A stretch of 64,000 nucleotides of DNA from VAZQ01 sp963739175. Lineage in GTDB: Bacteria > Pseudomonadota > Alphaproteobacteria > Rhizobiales > Xanthobacteraceae. The translations under genes and the position numbers were made by a program. The notes below the pieces were generated by a model. The model saw nothing but the letters and a program-made list of their open reading frames with translations. It did not search any database and was not told where the DNA came from. Where the stretch lies: the NCBI GenBank assembly GCA_963739175.1, contig CAVTZH010000005.1:62001-126000 (forward strand). Direction: 5' to 3'. Positions 35,973 to 45,711 of this stretch are shown one piece after another (the stretch's first letter is position 1; every line of letters begins with the position of its first letter).

Positions 35973-36563
35973 ATGTCCACAGCTCAAGCTCCGCATGCTC
36001 CCGGCTCGCTGGCGCCGGGCGCGTCGCTGGTCCACGCACTCGCCCGCAACTGGTGGCTCGAAGTCCTGCGCGGCGTCGCCGCCATCATCTTCGGCGTGCT
36101 GGCGTTCGCCTGGCCCGGCATCACGCTGCTGACGCTCGTGTTTTTCTGGGGCGCGTTCGCGATGGTCGACGGCGTGCTGGCGATCATCGCCGCGGTGAAA
36201 GGTGGCAATCCGATGCCGCGCTGGTGGCTCGTCATCGTCGGCATCGCCGGCATCCTCGCCGGCGCGCTCACCTTCCTGATGCCGGGGCTCACCGCGCTGG
36301 TGCTGGTGACCTTCATCGCGGTGTGGGCGATCGTGCTCGGCGTGATGGAGGTCTACGGCGCCATCAAGCTGCGCAAGGAGATCGAGGGCGAGTGGTTCCT
36401 GATCCTCAACGGCGTGCTCTCGGTCGTGTTCGGCATCCTGATCTTGTGGCGGCCGGGCATCGGTGCGCTGACGCTGGTCTGGATCATCGGCGCCTACGCG
36501 ATCATCCTCGGCATCATCTACGTGTTCTTCGGGCTGAAGCTCAGGAAGCACGCGCCGGCGTAG
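35973..36563 (+). CDS. HdeD family membrane protein (DUF308)
   Basis: A 196-residue membrane protein with six helices in three short-hairpin repeats, the DUF308/HdeD layout. Typical parts are NWWLEVLRGVAAIIFGVLAF, GITLLTLVFFWGAFAMVDGV and a C-terminal YVFFGLKLRK. HdeD proteins are linked to acid-stress tolerance in enterobacteria; elsewhere the role is unclear. AAGGAGG is 7 bases before ATG 35973; in-frame upstream ATGs at 35910 and 35925 are less likely. Confidence 0.88.
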   Translation: MSTAQAPHAPGSLAPGASLVHALARNWWLEVLRGVAAIIFGVLAFAWPGITLLTLVFFWGAFAMVDGVLAIIAAVKGGNPMPRWWLVIVGIAGILAGALTFLMPGLTALVLVTFIAVWAIVLGVMEVYGAIKLRKEIEGEWFLILNGVLSVVFGILILWRPGIGALTLVWIIGAYAIILGIIYVFFGLKLRKHAPA

Positions 36564-36573
36564 GTTTGGTGCG

Positions 36574-36600
36574 ACCCGCCGGGGCAGAGTCCCGGCGGGT
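36574..36600. terminator. Hairpin between convergent genes, possible terminator
   Basis: A ten-base stem (ACCCGCCGGG with CCCGGCGGGT) with a seven-base loop lies 10 bases after the HdeD gene and before the convergent peptide gene. It lacks a T-run, so termination is only suggested. Confidence 0.45.
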
Positions 36601-36636
36601 GCTCACAAGATGGAAGCGGCGTACGGCAACTGCCGA

Positions 36637-36864
36637 TCACACGCAGCCGCCGCCGAGGCCGGCGATACGGCCGCAAACGCCGCCGTCGTTGAACACCGTA
36701 ACGTTGGCCACGCCCTTGATTCCGAAGGTCAGGGCCATGTCGCCCTCGCCAACGCCGATGTAGATCGGGCCGATCGTGATGCGGGCTGCGCCCGCGACGT
36801 CACCGATTTCGTCCGCCGTCAGCTCGCGGATTCCGCTGCTGCCGGTAGTAAGACTTGCATTCAT
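36637..36864 (-). CDS. Small peptide with a double-glycine-type leader (bacteriocin/RiPP-like precursor)
   Basis: About 75 residues from ATG 36864, which has GGAG at good spacing; ATG 36870 is the alternative. The N-terminal half ends IRELTADEIGDVAGA, the ELxxxEIxxVxGG/GA pattern of leaders cut by C39-peptidase ABC exporters. The following core is Gly-rich and hydrophobic, with two Cys (GGVCGRIAGLGGGCV at the end). No C39 transporter or modifying enzyme is visible in the window. It lies beside an RTX protein gene on the same strand. The role is inferred from the leader only. Confidence 0.6.
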   Translation of the reverse strand: MNASLTTGSSGIRELTADEIGDVAGAARITIGPIYIGVGEGDMALTFGIKGVANVTVFNDGGVCGRIAGLGGGCV

Positions 36865-36980
36865 CGTCATGCTCCACTGATATCGGACGGGACAATCCCG
36901 TCACTGTGGCGCACGGTTGCCAATCGGGCCAGTGATGCGCTGTGATGGCGATCACATTTTCTCGGTTTCCAGCTGGCCGG

Positions 36981-37097
36981 CGTAGGGTGGGCAAAGCGCG
37001 CACCCGCGAAGCGGGGGCGGGCGTGCCCACCATCATCCTCTCCGAGGTATCATCGTTGCGGTGGGCACGGCGCTTTCGCGCCTTTGCCCACCCTACG
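36981..37097. repeat. Long inverted repeat (GTAGGGTGGGCAAA type), second copy
   Basis: The left end GTAGGGTGGGCAAAG and right end CTTTGCCCACCCTAC pair across about 115 bases, with inner GTGCCCACC/GGTGGGCAC arms and a small CGCGAAGCG-like hairpin. It separates the peptide gene from the RTX gene. Confidence 0.85.
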
Positions 37098-37103
37098 ACT
37101 CCA

Positions 37104-37745
37104 TCAAAGGATGAAATCCGACGCGACGAAATTGATCTTGCCGGCGGCGTTGATCTGGAAATCGGCGACGCCGTCGCCGTCCAGGTCGCCGAGGATCGCG
37201 GTGTAGTGATAGCCGGGCTTGACGTCGTGGATCTCGTAGCGGAGCTGCCCGGCGACGCCGGTGAAATCGCCGGCGCCGATGAAGCTGAAGCTCTGGTTGC
37301 CGGACATGTTCTCGTTGGCGTCGATCAGCGACACGTCGATCTTGTCGCCCTGGGCGTGGCTGAAATCCTTGATGTAGTCCGGGTCGCGCAGGCTTGAGTC
37401 CGGCGCAGTGGGCGAGAAGTGGTACGTGCCGATGACGAAGGTGTCGGCGCCGAGCCCGCCGGTCATGGTGTCCTGGCCGACGCCGCCGTAGAGCAGATCG
37501 TTGCCGGCGCCGCCGAACAACTTGTCGTCACCGGTCGAGCCCCAGAGCTGGTCGTTGTCGTTGCCGCCGTAAAGCTCGTCGTTGCCGCCGCCACCCCACA
37601 GCACGTCGTCGCCGTCGCCGCCGTCGACATAGTCGTCGCCGTCGTCGGCGTTGACATAATCCTTGCCGCCATAGGCAAAGATCGTGTCGCCGGTCGACGT
37701 GCCGGTGATGTCGTTATCCAGATTGTTGCCGTGCTTGATGGCCAT
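37104..37745 (-). CDS. RTX calcium-binding repeat protein, type I secretion substrate
   Basis: A 213-residue protein. Residues about 20-95 are nonapeptide repeats of the GGxGxDxxx kind (DGGDGDDVLWGGGGNDEL, YGGNDNDQLWG, LFGGAGNDLL, YGGVGQDTMTGGLGADTF). The C-terminal domain (96-213) is the serralysin-type RTX C-domain with YIKDFSHAQGDKIDVS and a closing DFIL tail that serves as export signal. It should be secreted through a TolC-linked ABC exporter and fold on calcium. There is no enzyme domain. The start MAIKHGNNLDND is chosen because it begins the conserved part. Confidence 0.88.
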   Translation of the reverse strand: MAIKHGNNLDNDITGTSTGDTIFAYGGKDYVNADDGDDYVDGGDGDDVLWGGGGNDELYGGNDNDQLWGSTGDDKLFGGAGNDLLYGGVGQDTMTGGLGADTFVIGTYHFSPTAPDSSLRDPDYIKDFSHAQGDKIDVSLIDANENMSGNQSFSFIGAGDFTGVAGQLRYEIHDVKPGYHYTAILGDLDGDGVADFQINAAGKINFVASDFIL

Positions 37746-37897
37746 GGTTGCGTCTCCCTCGCAATTGCCAATGTCCACCGTGTCCTTAGTCGGGCGGGCG
37801 GAGAGGGAGGTTCATGGGGGTAGCGCGTGGCAGTGAACCGGCGACGTTACAATTTCGTCATTGGACAGCCGGTTGAGTAGCCGGCCGCAATTGATCG

Positions 37898-37917
37898 ATA
37901 TACAAAAAAACGTATAT
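37898..37917. promoter_or_regulatory. Inverted repeat upstream of the XRE gene (probable operator)
   Basis: ATATAC and GTATAT face each other across an eight-base A-rich spacer, 27 bases before the XRE start, in a stretch much richer in A/T than its surroundings. A self-regulating antitoxin-type repressor would bind here. This is a motif-only inference. Confidence 0.5.
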
Positions 37918-37943
37918 TGGTATGACGCACGATGGGAGCTGAT

Positions 37944-38273
37944 ATGGGCAAGAAAACAAAAGCTGGTGTCAGGAAAAGCAGCAGGAATGTCTTTGCCGAC
38001 CTGGGTCTGCCAAATCCAGAGCAGGAACGGCTCAAAGCGCAGTTGACGCTACAGATCTACAAGATCGTCAAGGCGCGCGGGCTGACGCAAGTGCAGGCCG
38101 GCGACATCCTCGGCATCAAACAGCCACATGTTTCCACCCTGATGCGCAACCGTGCCGGCAATTTTTCGGTCGGACGGCTGATGGAATTCCTGACGGCACT
38201 CGGCCAGGACGTAGAAATCACCGTGAAGCCGACGCGGAAGGCGCGAGGTGAGATGGAAGTCGTGGTGAGGTGA
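37944..38273 (+). CDS. XRE/HigA-like helix-turn-helix antitoxin-type protein
   Basis: A 109-residue protein with a basic N-terminus and a helix-turn-helix at about 47-80 (GLTQVQAGDILGIKQPHVST), followed by LMRNRAGNFSVGRLMEFLTA and the closing strand QDVEITVKP. This matches HigA2-type antitoxins that pair with RelE-fold toxins. No toxin gene precedes it here. GGGAGC lies 6 bases before ATG 37944; the frame also opens at 37932. It stops 4 bases before hicB. Confidence 0.82.
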   Translation: MGKKTKAGVRKSSRNVFADLGLPNPEQERLKAQLTLQIYKIVKARGLTQVQAGDILGIKQPHVSTLMRNRAGNFSVGRLMEFLTALGQDVEITVKPTRKARGEMEVVVR

Positions 38274-38277
38274 AGGA

Positions 38278-38484
38278 ATGCGCTACGCAGTCGTGATCGA
38301 AAAGGCGGACGGCAACTATTCGGCCTATGTCCCCGACTTGCCGGGCTGCGTCGCGACCGGCGAGACCGTGGCGGATGTCGAGCGCGAAATCCGCGACGCG
38401 ATCCGGTTTCATATCGACGGCTTGAAGACGGACGGCCTGCCGGTACCGCAGCCCACCAGCATTGCGGAATATGTGGAGACTTAG
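38278..38484 (+). CDS. hicB: HicB-family antitoxin-like protein
   Basis: A 68-residue protein matching the HicB N-terminal fold throughout: MRYAVVIEKADGNYSAYVPD, LPGCVATGETVADVEREIRD, then AIRFHIDGLKTDGLPVP. HicB normally neutralises the HicA mRNA interferase, but no hicA is seen on either side. It is short and has no DNA-binding tail; the adjacent XRE gene may supply that function. GAAGGA precedes the ATG, and the genes are 4 bases apart, so they are co-transcribed. Confidence 0.88.
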   Translation: MRYAVVIEKADGNYSAYVPDLPGCVATGETVADVEREIRDAIRFHIDGLKTDGLPVPQPTSIAEYVET

Positions 38485-38625
38485 TTCGTAGCCCGGATGA
38501 AGCCGTCGCGCGTCCATAGCCCGTCGAAGACGGGCGTCAACCCCCTTATGGACGCGCGATGGCGAAACCCATCATCGGCGCGATGTTGCGATGGGTTTCG
38601 CTGCGCTCAACCCATCCTACAAACC
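38483..38625. repeat. Composite palindromic repeat with 36-nt module copy 4
   Basis: Module copy 4 (38515-38550) sits between arms GCGCGTC and GACGCGC, inside a CGTAGCCCGGATGAAG-type repeat. A second hairpin, CGAAACCCATC ... GATGGGTTTCG, follows. The module here has one changed base in its last arm (CCCC for GCCC). Confidence 0.8.
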
Positions 38626-39177
38626 CTCGAATGCTTGTGGATGTCGTTGCGTGCCGATAACGACGGCCTCCGCACCGCTTAGCCCGATCGACACGCCGCG
38701 CTGTCGACAGGATGCGAACAGGCAATCGTTGGATAACGGCACAAACGTTTGACAGCGACGCGCTTGCGCCTATCCTCTTGTCGTGGCGCCGCGCCGAGTT
38801 CGTAGCCCGCATGGAGCGAAGCGCAATGCGGGAAATCAGCGCGCGGGGGAATACCGTTCCCGGATTGCGCCATAGCGCGTCGACGACGCGCGTAACCGCG
38901 CTTATGGCTCCGTCCGGGCTACAGCAGGTTCCGGCGTCGCGACGGACCTCCGCAACGCAAGCAAGACCTGTAAGACGGTAAGAAAATTCGCGTAAGCCAT
39001 TGTTTCAGTTTGCTAATGCGGCAATTTCGGCGATCTTACAGCCCGCCGCCGCCAGAGTAAGATGCAAGACGGTGGCGGCACTTCGCGCGGTGTGTCAAAG
39101 CACGCGCGCAGCCACTATCTTTTGCTAATGAGTGGCCGACCAAGCGAAGCCACCCGGATTGGAAGCAGACGCAACCC
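38485..39177. other. Gene-free region rich in palindromic repeats
   Basis: About 690 bases without a credible gene. It holds module copies 4 (38515-38550) and 5 (38871-38906), an AACCCATC/GATGGGTT hairpin at about 38556-38621, and a GTAGCCCGCATGG-type repeat from 38798. The last 200 bases before the fumarase gene carry no repeat I recognise and probably its promoter. Confidence 0.7.
38798..38928. repeat. Composite palindromic repeat with 36-nt module copy 5 (covarying copy)
   Basis: The outer repeat runs from GTAGCCCGCATGGAGC to CCGTCCGGGCTAC. Module copy 5 (38871-38906) reads CATAGCGCGTC, GACGCGC and CCGCGCTTATG. Relative to the other copies one C-G pair is flipped to G-C in all three arms that can pair. 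Confidence 0.8.
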
Positions 39178-40824
<1,647 letters not shown>

Positions 40825-40854
40825 ACGCTTCCGCGCTCGCGTCGCTCTCTCGGC

Positions 40855-41889
40855 TTACTTCTGCATCGCGACCAGGCGCTTCTTGATCTCCGCTGGAATC
40901 GCGTAGGCCGATCGGAGATGGGCGTCCATCTGCGCGCCGGTGCGGCTGTCGTCGCATTCGACGCCCTGCTTCTTGCAATCGGCGAGGAATTGCGGGTCCT
41001 GGAAGGTCGCCGCGAAGGCTGCGCGCAGCGTGGCGATGCGATCGGGCGGCACGCCGGGCGGTGCGGCATAAGGTCGGCCAAAACCCAACGGCGCCGAGGC
41101 CGCGGTGAGCAGAAGCTTGTCGTCGGCGTTGTCGACCAGATCCATCGCGAACGGCACATCCTTGAGCTCCGGATGCGGCGCCGCGCCATACTGCAAGATG
41201 ATGCTGACGATCTTCTGCGGATACCAGGTCGGGCGCTGCACCTTCAGGCTCGACCAGAACGGCGAGGTCATCGCGTTGGTCTCGCCCTGTTCCATCGACA
41301 GCAGAAGCTCGAGCTGTCCGGGATAGCCGCCGATCAGCTTGGTCTTCGTCTGCAGGATCTGGTTGAACAGCCGTCCATAGAATGCCGGCGTCGAGGCCGT
41401 GCCGGTGGTGCCGGCGATGGTCTCGTGCATCTGCGCGTCCCGCAGCGTCTTCACTTTTGATGTGTGGTAGACGATGTAAAGCCCGACTTCGGTCGCCGGC
41501 GTGCCGAGCCAGTTCATCTTCATGGGATCGAAACGGGCGGCCGGATTTTCAAACAACGGCTCGAACGGAACGGTGTTCTGAATCATGCCGAACACGGTGC
41601 CGTCGGGCGGGGCGACCGAATAGATGTAGTTCGCTGCCGTAAGACCACCGGCGCCCGGCATGTTCTGAACGATGATCGAGGGATTGCCCGGCATGTGGCG
41701 CGGCAGGTGGCGGGCGACCGCGCGCGCATAGGTGTCGTAGCCGGTGCCTGCGGTGGTGGACACGATCATCCGCAGGTCCTTGCCTTTATAGAAGTCGGCG
41801 ACGGCCTCTGCGTGGGATCGTGTTGCAGCAGCAGCTGCGAGCGCCGCAAGCATCAACGAGGCGCGACCGATGCGTCCGAGATGCGGCAT
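40855..41889 (-). CDS. TctC/Bug-type solute-binding protein 6 (divergent subgroup)
   Basis: A 344-residue exported protein with a signal peptide (GRASLMLAALAAAAATRSHA), then VADFYKGKDLRMIVSTTAGT, GYDTYARAVARHLPRHMPG and IIVQNMPGAGGLTAANYIYS, matching proteins 2 and 5 of the window. It also has PPDGTVFGMIQNTVPFEPLF. The gene is intact and convergent with the fumarase gene. It follows the SGNH gene by 20 bases on the same strand and may share its transcript. Ligand unknown. Confidence 0.85.
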   Translation of the reverse strand: MPHLGRIGRASLMLAALAAAAATRSHAEAVADFYKGKDLRMIVSTTAGTGYDTYARAVARHLPRHMPGNPSIIVQNMPGAGGLTAANYIYSVAPPDGTVFGMIQNTVPFEPLFENPAARFDPMKMNWLGTPATEVGLYIVYHTSKVKTLRDAQMHETIAGTTGTASTPAFYGRLFNQILQTKTKLIGGYPGQLELLLSMEQGETNAMTSPFWSSLKVQRPTWYPQKIVSIILQYGAAPHPELKDVPFAMDLVDNADDKLLLTAASAPLGFGRPYAAPPGVPPDRIATLRAAFAATFQDPQFLADCKKQGVECDDSRTGAQMDAHLRSAYAIPAEIKKRLVAMQK

Positions 41890-41909
41890 GGCGCTCTCTT
41901 TTCCTGTCG

Positions 41910-42797
41910 CTACTGCATCGGCGGTTTTGGCTGCTGCTGCGGCGGTTGCGCCTGCTGCTGCTGCTGTGGCGGTCCCTGCCCACGCAACGGCCGTCCGCTC
42001 ATGCCCTTGCCGAAGGCGCCGACCGTGATCGCGCTGGCGAGATACTGCGCCAGGCAATTGTAGCCGGCCTCGGTGCGCTCGAACTCGTCGGAGCCGTAGC
42101 CGCCGCCGGCCTGCGCGGCGGCGATGAACTGCATCGCCTCGTAGCGGCGGATGATCATCACGTGCTCTTTGGCCGCGACGTCGCGCAGCATCTCGCGCAT
42201 GCGGTAGTAGTTGTCGTCCTGCGCGACGCGATCGACATATTGCAGGCCGGCGAGCACGACGTCGACATTGTGCTCCTTGAGCCAGCGGATGGTCGACTCG
42301 ACGGTCTCCCTGACTTCGTCGAGCGGCACGAAGGCGAGCGCATCGTCGGTGCCGACCTGCCAGATCACCAGGTCGGGACTGGTCATCGCCACTTCGTTCT
42401 TGATCCGCAGCGCGGCGTTGGCGGCGAGCTCGCCCGACACGCCGCGATTGATGATCACGACGTCGGCGCCTTTGACCACTTGCTTGAGGATACGCTCGAT
42501 CTGGCGCGTGAAGCCGCCTTGGCGGCGGCCGGTGGAATTGCCGATCGCGAGGATGCGAACGGTGCGGCGCTTCTGCAGCGCGGCGGCGACGTGCGGCAAC
42601 GGCGACTCGGTGACGATCTCGGTCGAGCCGCCCTGGCACTCCGGCGAAAACGGTGCCGGCGTGACGACAGGCGGCATCGGCGCGGCGGGAGCCGCGGGCG
42701 ACGTGCCTTCGCCGAAGACGGCGCCGGCGATCAATGAAATCGTCAGGACGCCGGCGACGGCCGCGCCGAGCCTCTTGACCTGACCTGTTCGCGCCAT
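41910..42797 (-). CDS. SGNH/GDSL-type hydrolase, exported or membrane-anchored
   Basis: A 295-residue protein. One N-terminal hydrophobic segment (LGAAVAGVLTISLIAGAVFG) and a Pro/Ala-rich linker precede the SGNH blocks: block I VRILAIGNSTGRRQGG (GNST in place of GDS), block II RGVSGE, block III WQVGTDD. The tail is Gln/Pro-rich (GPPQQQQQAQPPQQQPKP). SGNH proteins deacylate or transfer acyl groups on glycans. The start lies 55 bases inside the OpgC-like gene, so the two are probably translated together on cell-envelope glucan. Confidence 0.78.
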   Translation of the reverse strand: MARTGQVKRLGAAVAGVLTISLIAGAVFGEGTSPAAPAAPMPPVVTPAPFSPECQGGSTEIVTESPLPHVAAALQKRRTVRILAIGNSTGRRQGGFTRQIERILKQVVKGADVVIINRGVSGELAANAALRIKNEVAMTSPDLVIWQVGTDDALAFVPLDEVRETVESTIRWLKEHNVDVVLAGLQYVDRVAQDDNYYRMREMLRDVAAKEHVMIIRRYEAMQFIAAAQAGGGYGSDEFERTEAGYNCLAQYLASAITVGAFGKGMSGRPLRGQGPPQQQQQAQPPQQQPKPPMQ

Positions 42798-43858
42798 TCC
42801 GGAAGCCATGCGGCAAACGCCATGATTGCGACACCCAATATTACCACGACCGTGTCGACCACGATATCGCCACGGTAAACGAAACGTGTGATCTGTCCGG
42901 CGAGACTGAGCAGCGAGCCGACGCAGAACACGATCAGCGAGTTGCGCCCGAGCATCGAGCCGAACTCGGGCAGCCAGGACGCCCAACGCCTGATATAGGG
43001 ATAAGTAGCTGAAAACAAAGCGACCACGGCCAGAAACTGGATCAGCCGCAAGGGTGTCACATAGGTCTTGTCGACGATGAACAGGAGCCGCGGCTGCGGC
43101 ATCAGCGTCGGATCCGGCCACATCCGCTGCCATACAATATACGCGCTCACTGCGACGATTGGCAGCGAGAGCCAGCGCAGCATCACGATGTGGCGGCGCA
43201 CAAATCCGCCGACGCCGTCTTCCCGCGCCAGCACGAAGCCGAGCACGAACACCAGCTGCCAGGCGAGCGGGTTGAAGAACCATTGTCCTTCGACCGGCCA
43301 GGTCGGGATCGGAAGCGGCACGCTCAGCGCGACGAGATAGATCGCGACCGACAACGGCAGCACCCAATTGGGCGCGTAGCGGTCGACGATCGCGAAGATC
43401 GGCGCCATCGCCATCAGCACCACGTAGAGCGGCAGGATGTCGAAATAGCCGAGGTGATGGGTGAGGGAGGCGAGCCCGATATGGGTGAGGATCGGATCGT
43501 AGAACACCGCCGCCGCGTTGTGCCACTCGAGCAGCAGCGGGTTGTCGAGAATGGTCGCGGTCGTCGCCAGCATGGCGATCGCGATCATGGTGATCAGGAT
43601 CTGCGCGGCATAAAGTTCCACTGCGCGTCCGCCGAGCCGCAGCACGAGATATCCGGTCGGCTGTTGCGGACGGTTCGGCGAGCCGACGATGTAACGCAGC
43701 GACCAGCCGGCCAGGAACACGAACAGGTCGGCGGAATCCGAGAATGAATAGTTCGCGTGCGTGAAGCGGGCGTAGTAGATGCCCGGCACATGATTGATGA
43801 AGATCGTGATGAGCGCGATCCCACGCCAGAAATCGACGGCATTGGCTTCGCGGGGCAT
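42743..43858 (-). CDS. OpgC-domain membrane acyltransferase-like protein
   Basis: A 371-residue membrane protein with about ten helices. The N-terminus MPREANAVDFWRGIALITIF followed by INHVPG, and SDSADLFVFLAGWSLRYI, are the marks of the OpgC family, which succinylates osmoregulated periplasmic glucans and is related to acyltransferase-3 enzymes. The GRNSLIVFCVGSLLSLAGQ segment near the end fits too. The overlapping SGNH gene downstream supports a joint role in acyl decoration of envelope glucans (inference). Confidence 0.88.
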   Translation of the reverse strand: MPREANAVDFWRGIALITIFINHVPGIYYARFTHANYSFSDSADLFVFLAGWSLRYIVGSPNRPQQPTGYLVLRLGGRAVELYAAQILITMIAIAMLATTATILDNPLLLEWHNAAAVFYDPILTHIGLASLTHHLGYFDILPLYVVLMAMAPIFAIVDRYAPNWVLPLSVAIYLVALSVPLPIPTWPVEGQWFFNPLAWQLVFVLGFVLAREDGVGGFVRRHIVMLRWLSLPIVAVSAYIVWQRMWPDPTLMPQPRLLFIVDKTYVTPLRLIQFLAVVALFSATYPYIRRWASWLPEFGSMLGRNSLIVFCVGSLLSLAGQITRFVYRGDIVVDTVVVILGVAIMAFAAWLPEWREQVRSRGSARPSPAS

Positions 43859-44056
43859 TCCCTCAACTCCGGGCCAGCAACCTTTTGCACCCTATCAGCG
43901 CCGTCCCCTGGCGCCGTCTGACCGGCGCATCCAGCTATGGCGGAGTCTGCGGCCGGGTCAAGACTTTCTGCGGTTCCGCGCGTAGATGACGGGCGGGACA
44001 CATCTATACTATGCTCGTTTAGCGAGCGGATATGGAAGACAAGCATTGGTGATGAG

Positions 44057-45007
44057 ATGGCGCTGATCAAGGCAAAGGACATGGCCTATGGGCGGATGCG
44101 GTCGCCCGACCTCGACCGGATGGAGGAGTTCCTCACCCGGTTCGGCATGACGCGGGCCGCGCGCACGCCGACCGCGCTCTATATGCGCGGCACCGATCCG
44201 GCGCACCACATCCACGTCACCGAGAAGGGCGATCCGAAATTCTTAGGGTTCGCCTACTACGCCGAGAGCGAGGACGACCTCAAGCGCATTGCGAGCGCGC
44301 CCGGCGCTAGCGGCATCGAAACGATCGACGAGCCCGGCGGCGGCAAGCGCGTGCGGCTGACCGAGCCCAACGGCTACCAGATCGAGGTGGTCTACGGGAT
44401 CGAGACGCTGGCGCCGATTCCGCTGCTGCCGCGGCAGAAGCTCAATTCCGGCGAAGACCCGCTGGCGCGCGCCGGCGAACTGATGCGGCTGCCGAAGGGG
44501 CCGTCGCAGGTGAAGCGCATCGGCCACGGCGTGCTCAACACGCCGAAATTCCGCGAGACCGTGGCCTGGTATCGCGACACGCTCGGCTTCATCTGCTCCG
44601 ACGACGTCTATGCCGGCGACAAGTCGAACCTGATCGGCTCATTCAATCGCCTCGACCGCGGCGACGACTATGTCGATCACCACGTCTTCTTCTGCCTGGT
44701 GCATGAGAAGACCGGGCTGAACCATCTCTCGTTCGAGGTGCAGGACATCGACGACGTCGCGATGGGCCACAACTATCTCAAAGCTTTCGGCACCTACGAG
44801 CACATGTGGGGGCTCGGCCGGCATCTGCTCGGCAGCCAGGTCTACGACTATTGGGCCGACCCCTGGGGCCGCGTGCACGAGCACTGGGCCGACAGCGATC
44901 GCCTCAACGTCAAGAACGGCTCGCACCTGCTGCCGGCGGAGGAAGCGCTGGTGTCGCAATGGGGCGAGGGGCCGCCGGAAAAATTCATCAAGCACGCGAG
45001 CCCGTGA
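44057..45007 (+). CDS. VOC-family extradiol dioxygenase-like protein
   Basis: A 316-residue protein with two glyoxalase/VOC repeats (about 5-120 and 150-290). In the second, HGVLNT, GLNHLSFEV and VHEHW give the His-His-Glu iron site of type I extradiol ring-cleavage dioxygenases, and DPWGRVHEHWADSDRLN is the typical C-terminal signature. It likely opens catechol-type rings or an analogue. The start at ATG 44057 begins the first repeat; the longer frame from 43937 does not look coding. It is convergent with an exported-protein gene. Confidence 0.85.
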   Translation: MALIKAKDMAYGRMRSPDLDRMEEFLTRFGMTRAARTPTALYMRGTDPAHHIHVTEKGDPKFLGFAYYAESEDDLKRIASAPGASGIETIDEPGGGKRVRLTEPNGYQIEVVYGIETLAPIPLLPRQKLNSGEDPLARAGELMRLPKGPSQVKRIGHGVLNTPKFRETVAWYRDTLGFICSDDVYAGDKSNLIGSFNRLDRGDDYVDHHVFFCLVHEKTGLNHLSFEVQDIDDVAMGHNYLKAFGTYEHMWGLGRHLLGSQVYDYWADPWGRVHEHWADSDRLNVKNGSHLLPAEEALVSQWGEGPPEKFIKHASP

Positions 45008-45013
45008 GCGCGC

Positions 45014-45613
45014 TCAAGGCATCGCGAGCTCGATGGCGCGGCCGCGTTTGCCGATGACCATCGGCGGCTGCTTGCAATCGAAGCCGCGCGCGTGTTCGTC
45101 GGCAGCTTGACGCGCGACCACGTTGGCGTCGGCGCCGCCATTCGCCGCGACGTCGACATAGGCGACGTGGCAGGCGGGATTGAGCCGCGTCACGACCATC
45201 ATCCCGACCGGCGTCGGCCGCCCGTCCTTGCTGGGATTGGCCGAGTCCGACAGGAACCAGCGCTGGATGGTCGCGAACGGCGCGCCCTTCGATGTGCGCC
45301 ATTCGAGCGTATCGTGGATGCGGTTGAACGGTGAGAATCCCTGTGTCGATGCCGGTTGACCGGCAGCGGATTTGCGATCGCGACCGATCGACACAGTCAT
45401 GCGCAGGTCGTCCTCCGACACCAGCACCACGCGGCCGCCGATGCCGGCGCACAGCCAGACCGTCCAGTCGCCTTCGCCGTTCTTGGCAGCATCGACCTTC
45501 TTGCATTTGCGGGTGTCGGTCGAGCTGTAGACGCTCGCGAAATCCTGCGCGAACGCAGTGCTGGTCGCGAGAGCGAGGGCAACAGTGGTGATGATCCTCA
45601 CAATCGGCGGCAT
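45014..45613 (-). CDS. Exported protein with paired Cys, unknown function
   Basis: A 199-residue protein with a signal peptide (IVRIITTVALALATSTAFAQ, cleaved before DFASV). The mature part has TRKCKKVDAAKNGEGDWTVW and LCAGIGGRVVLVSEDDLRMT, typical of a Hyphomicrobiales family of small periplasmic proteins of unknown role, plus Cys in NPACHVAYVDVAA and FDCKQPP. The ATG at 45613 is preferred since it starts the signal peptide. It is divergent from the TAT hydrolase cluster. Confidence 0.7.
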   Translation of the reverse strand: MPPIVRIITTVALALATSTAFAQDFASVYSSTDTRKCKKVDAAKNGEGDWTVWLCAGIGGRVVLVSEDDLRMTVSIGRDRKSAAGQPASTQGFSPFNRIHDTLEWRTSKGAPFATIQRWFLSDSANPSKDGRPTPVGMMVVTRLNPACHVAYVDVAANGGADANVVARQAADEHARGFDCKQPPMVIGKRGRAIELAMP

Positions 45614-45711
45614 GCCTAATCCTTTGTCGAGCCGCTGGCTGTAGCCGTGGCCGGTGCTAAGCTTGATAGCATCAGATCGGATGCCTGACATCCGGCGCAA
45701 GGGAGGGAAGC

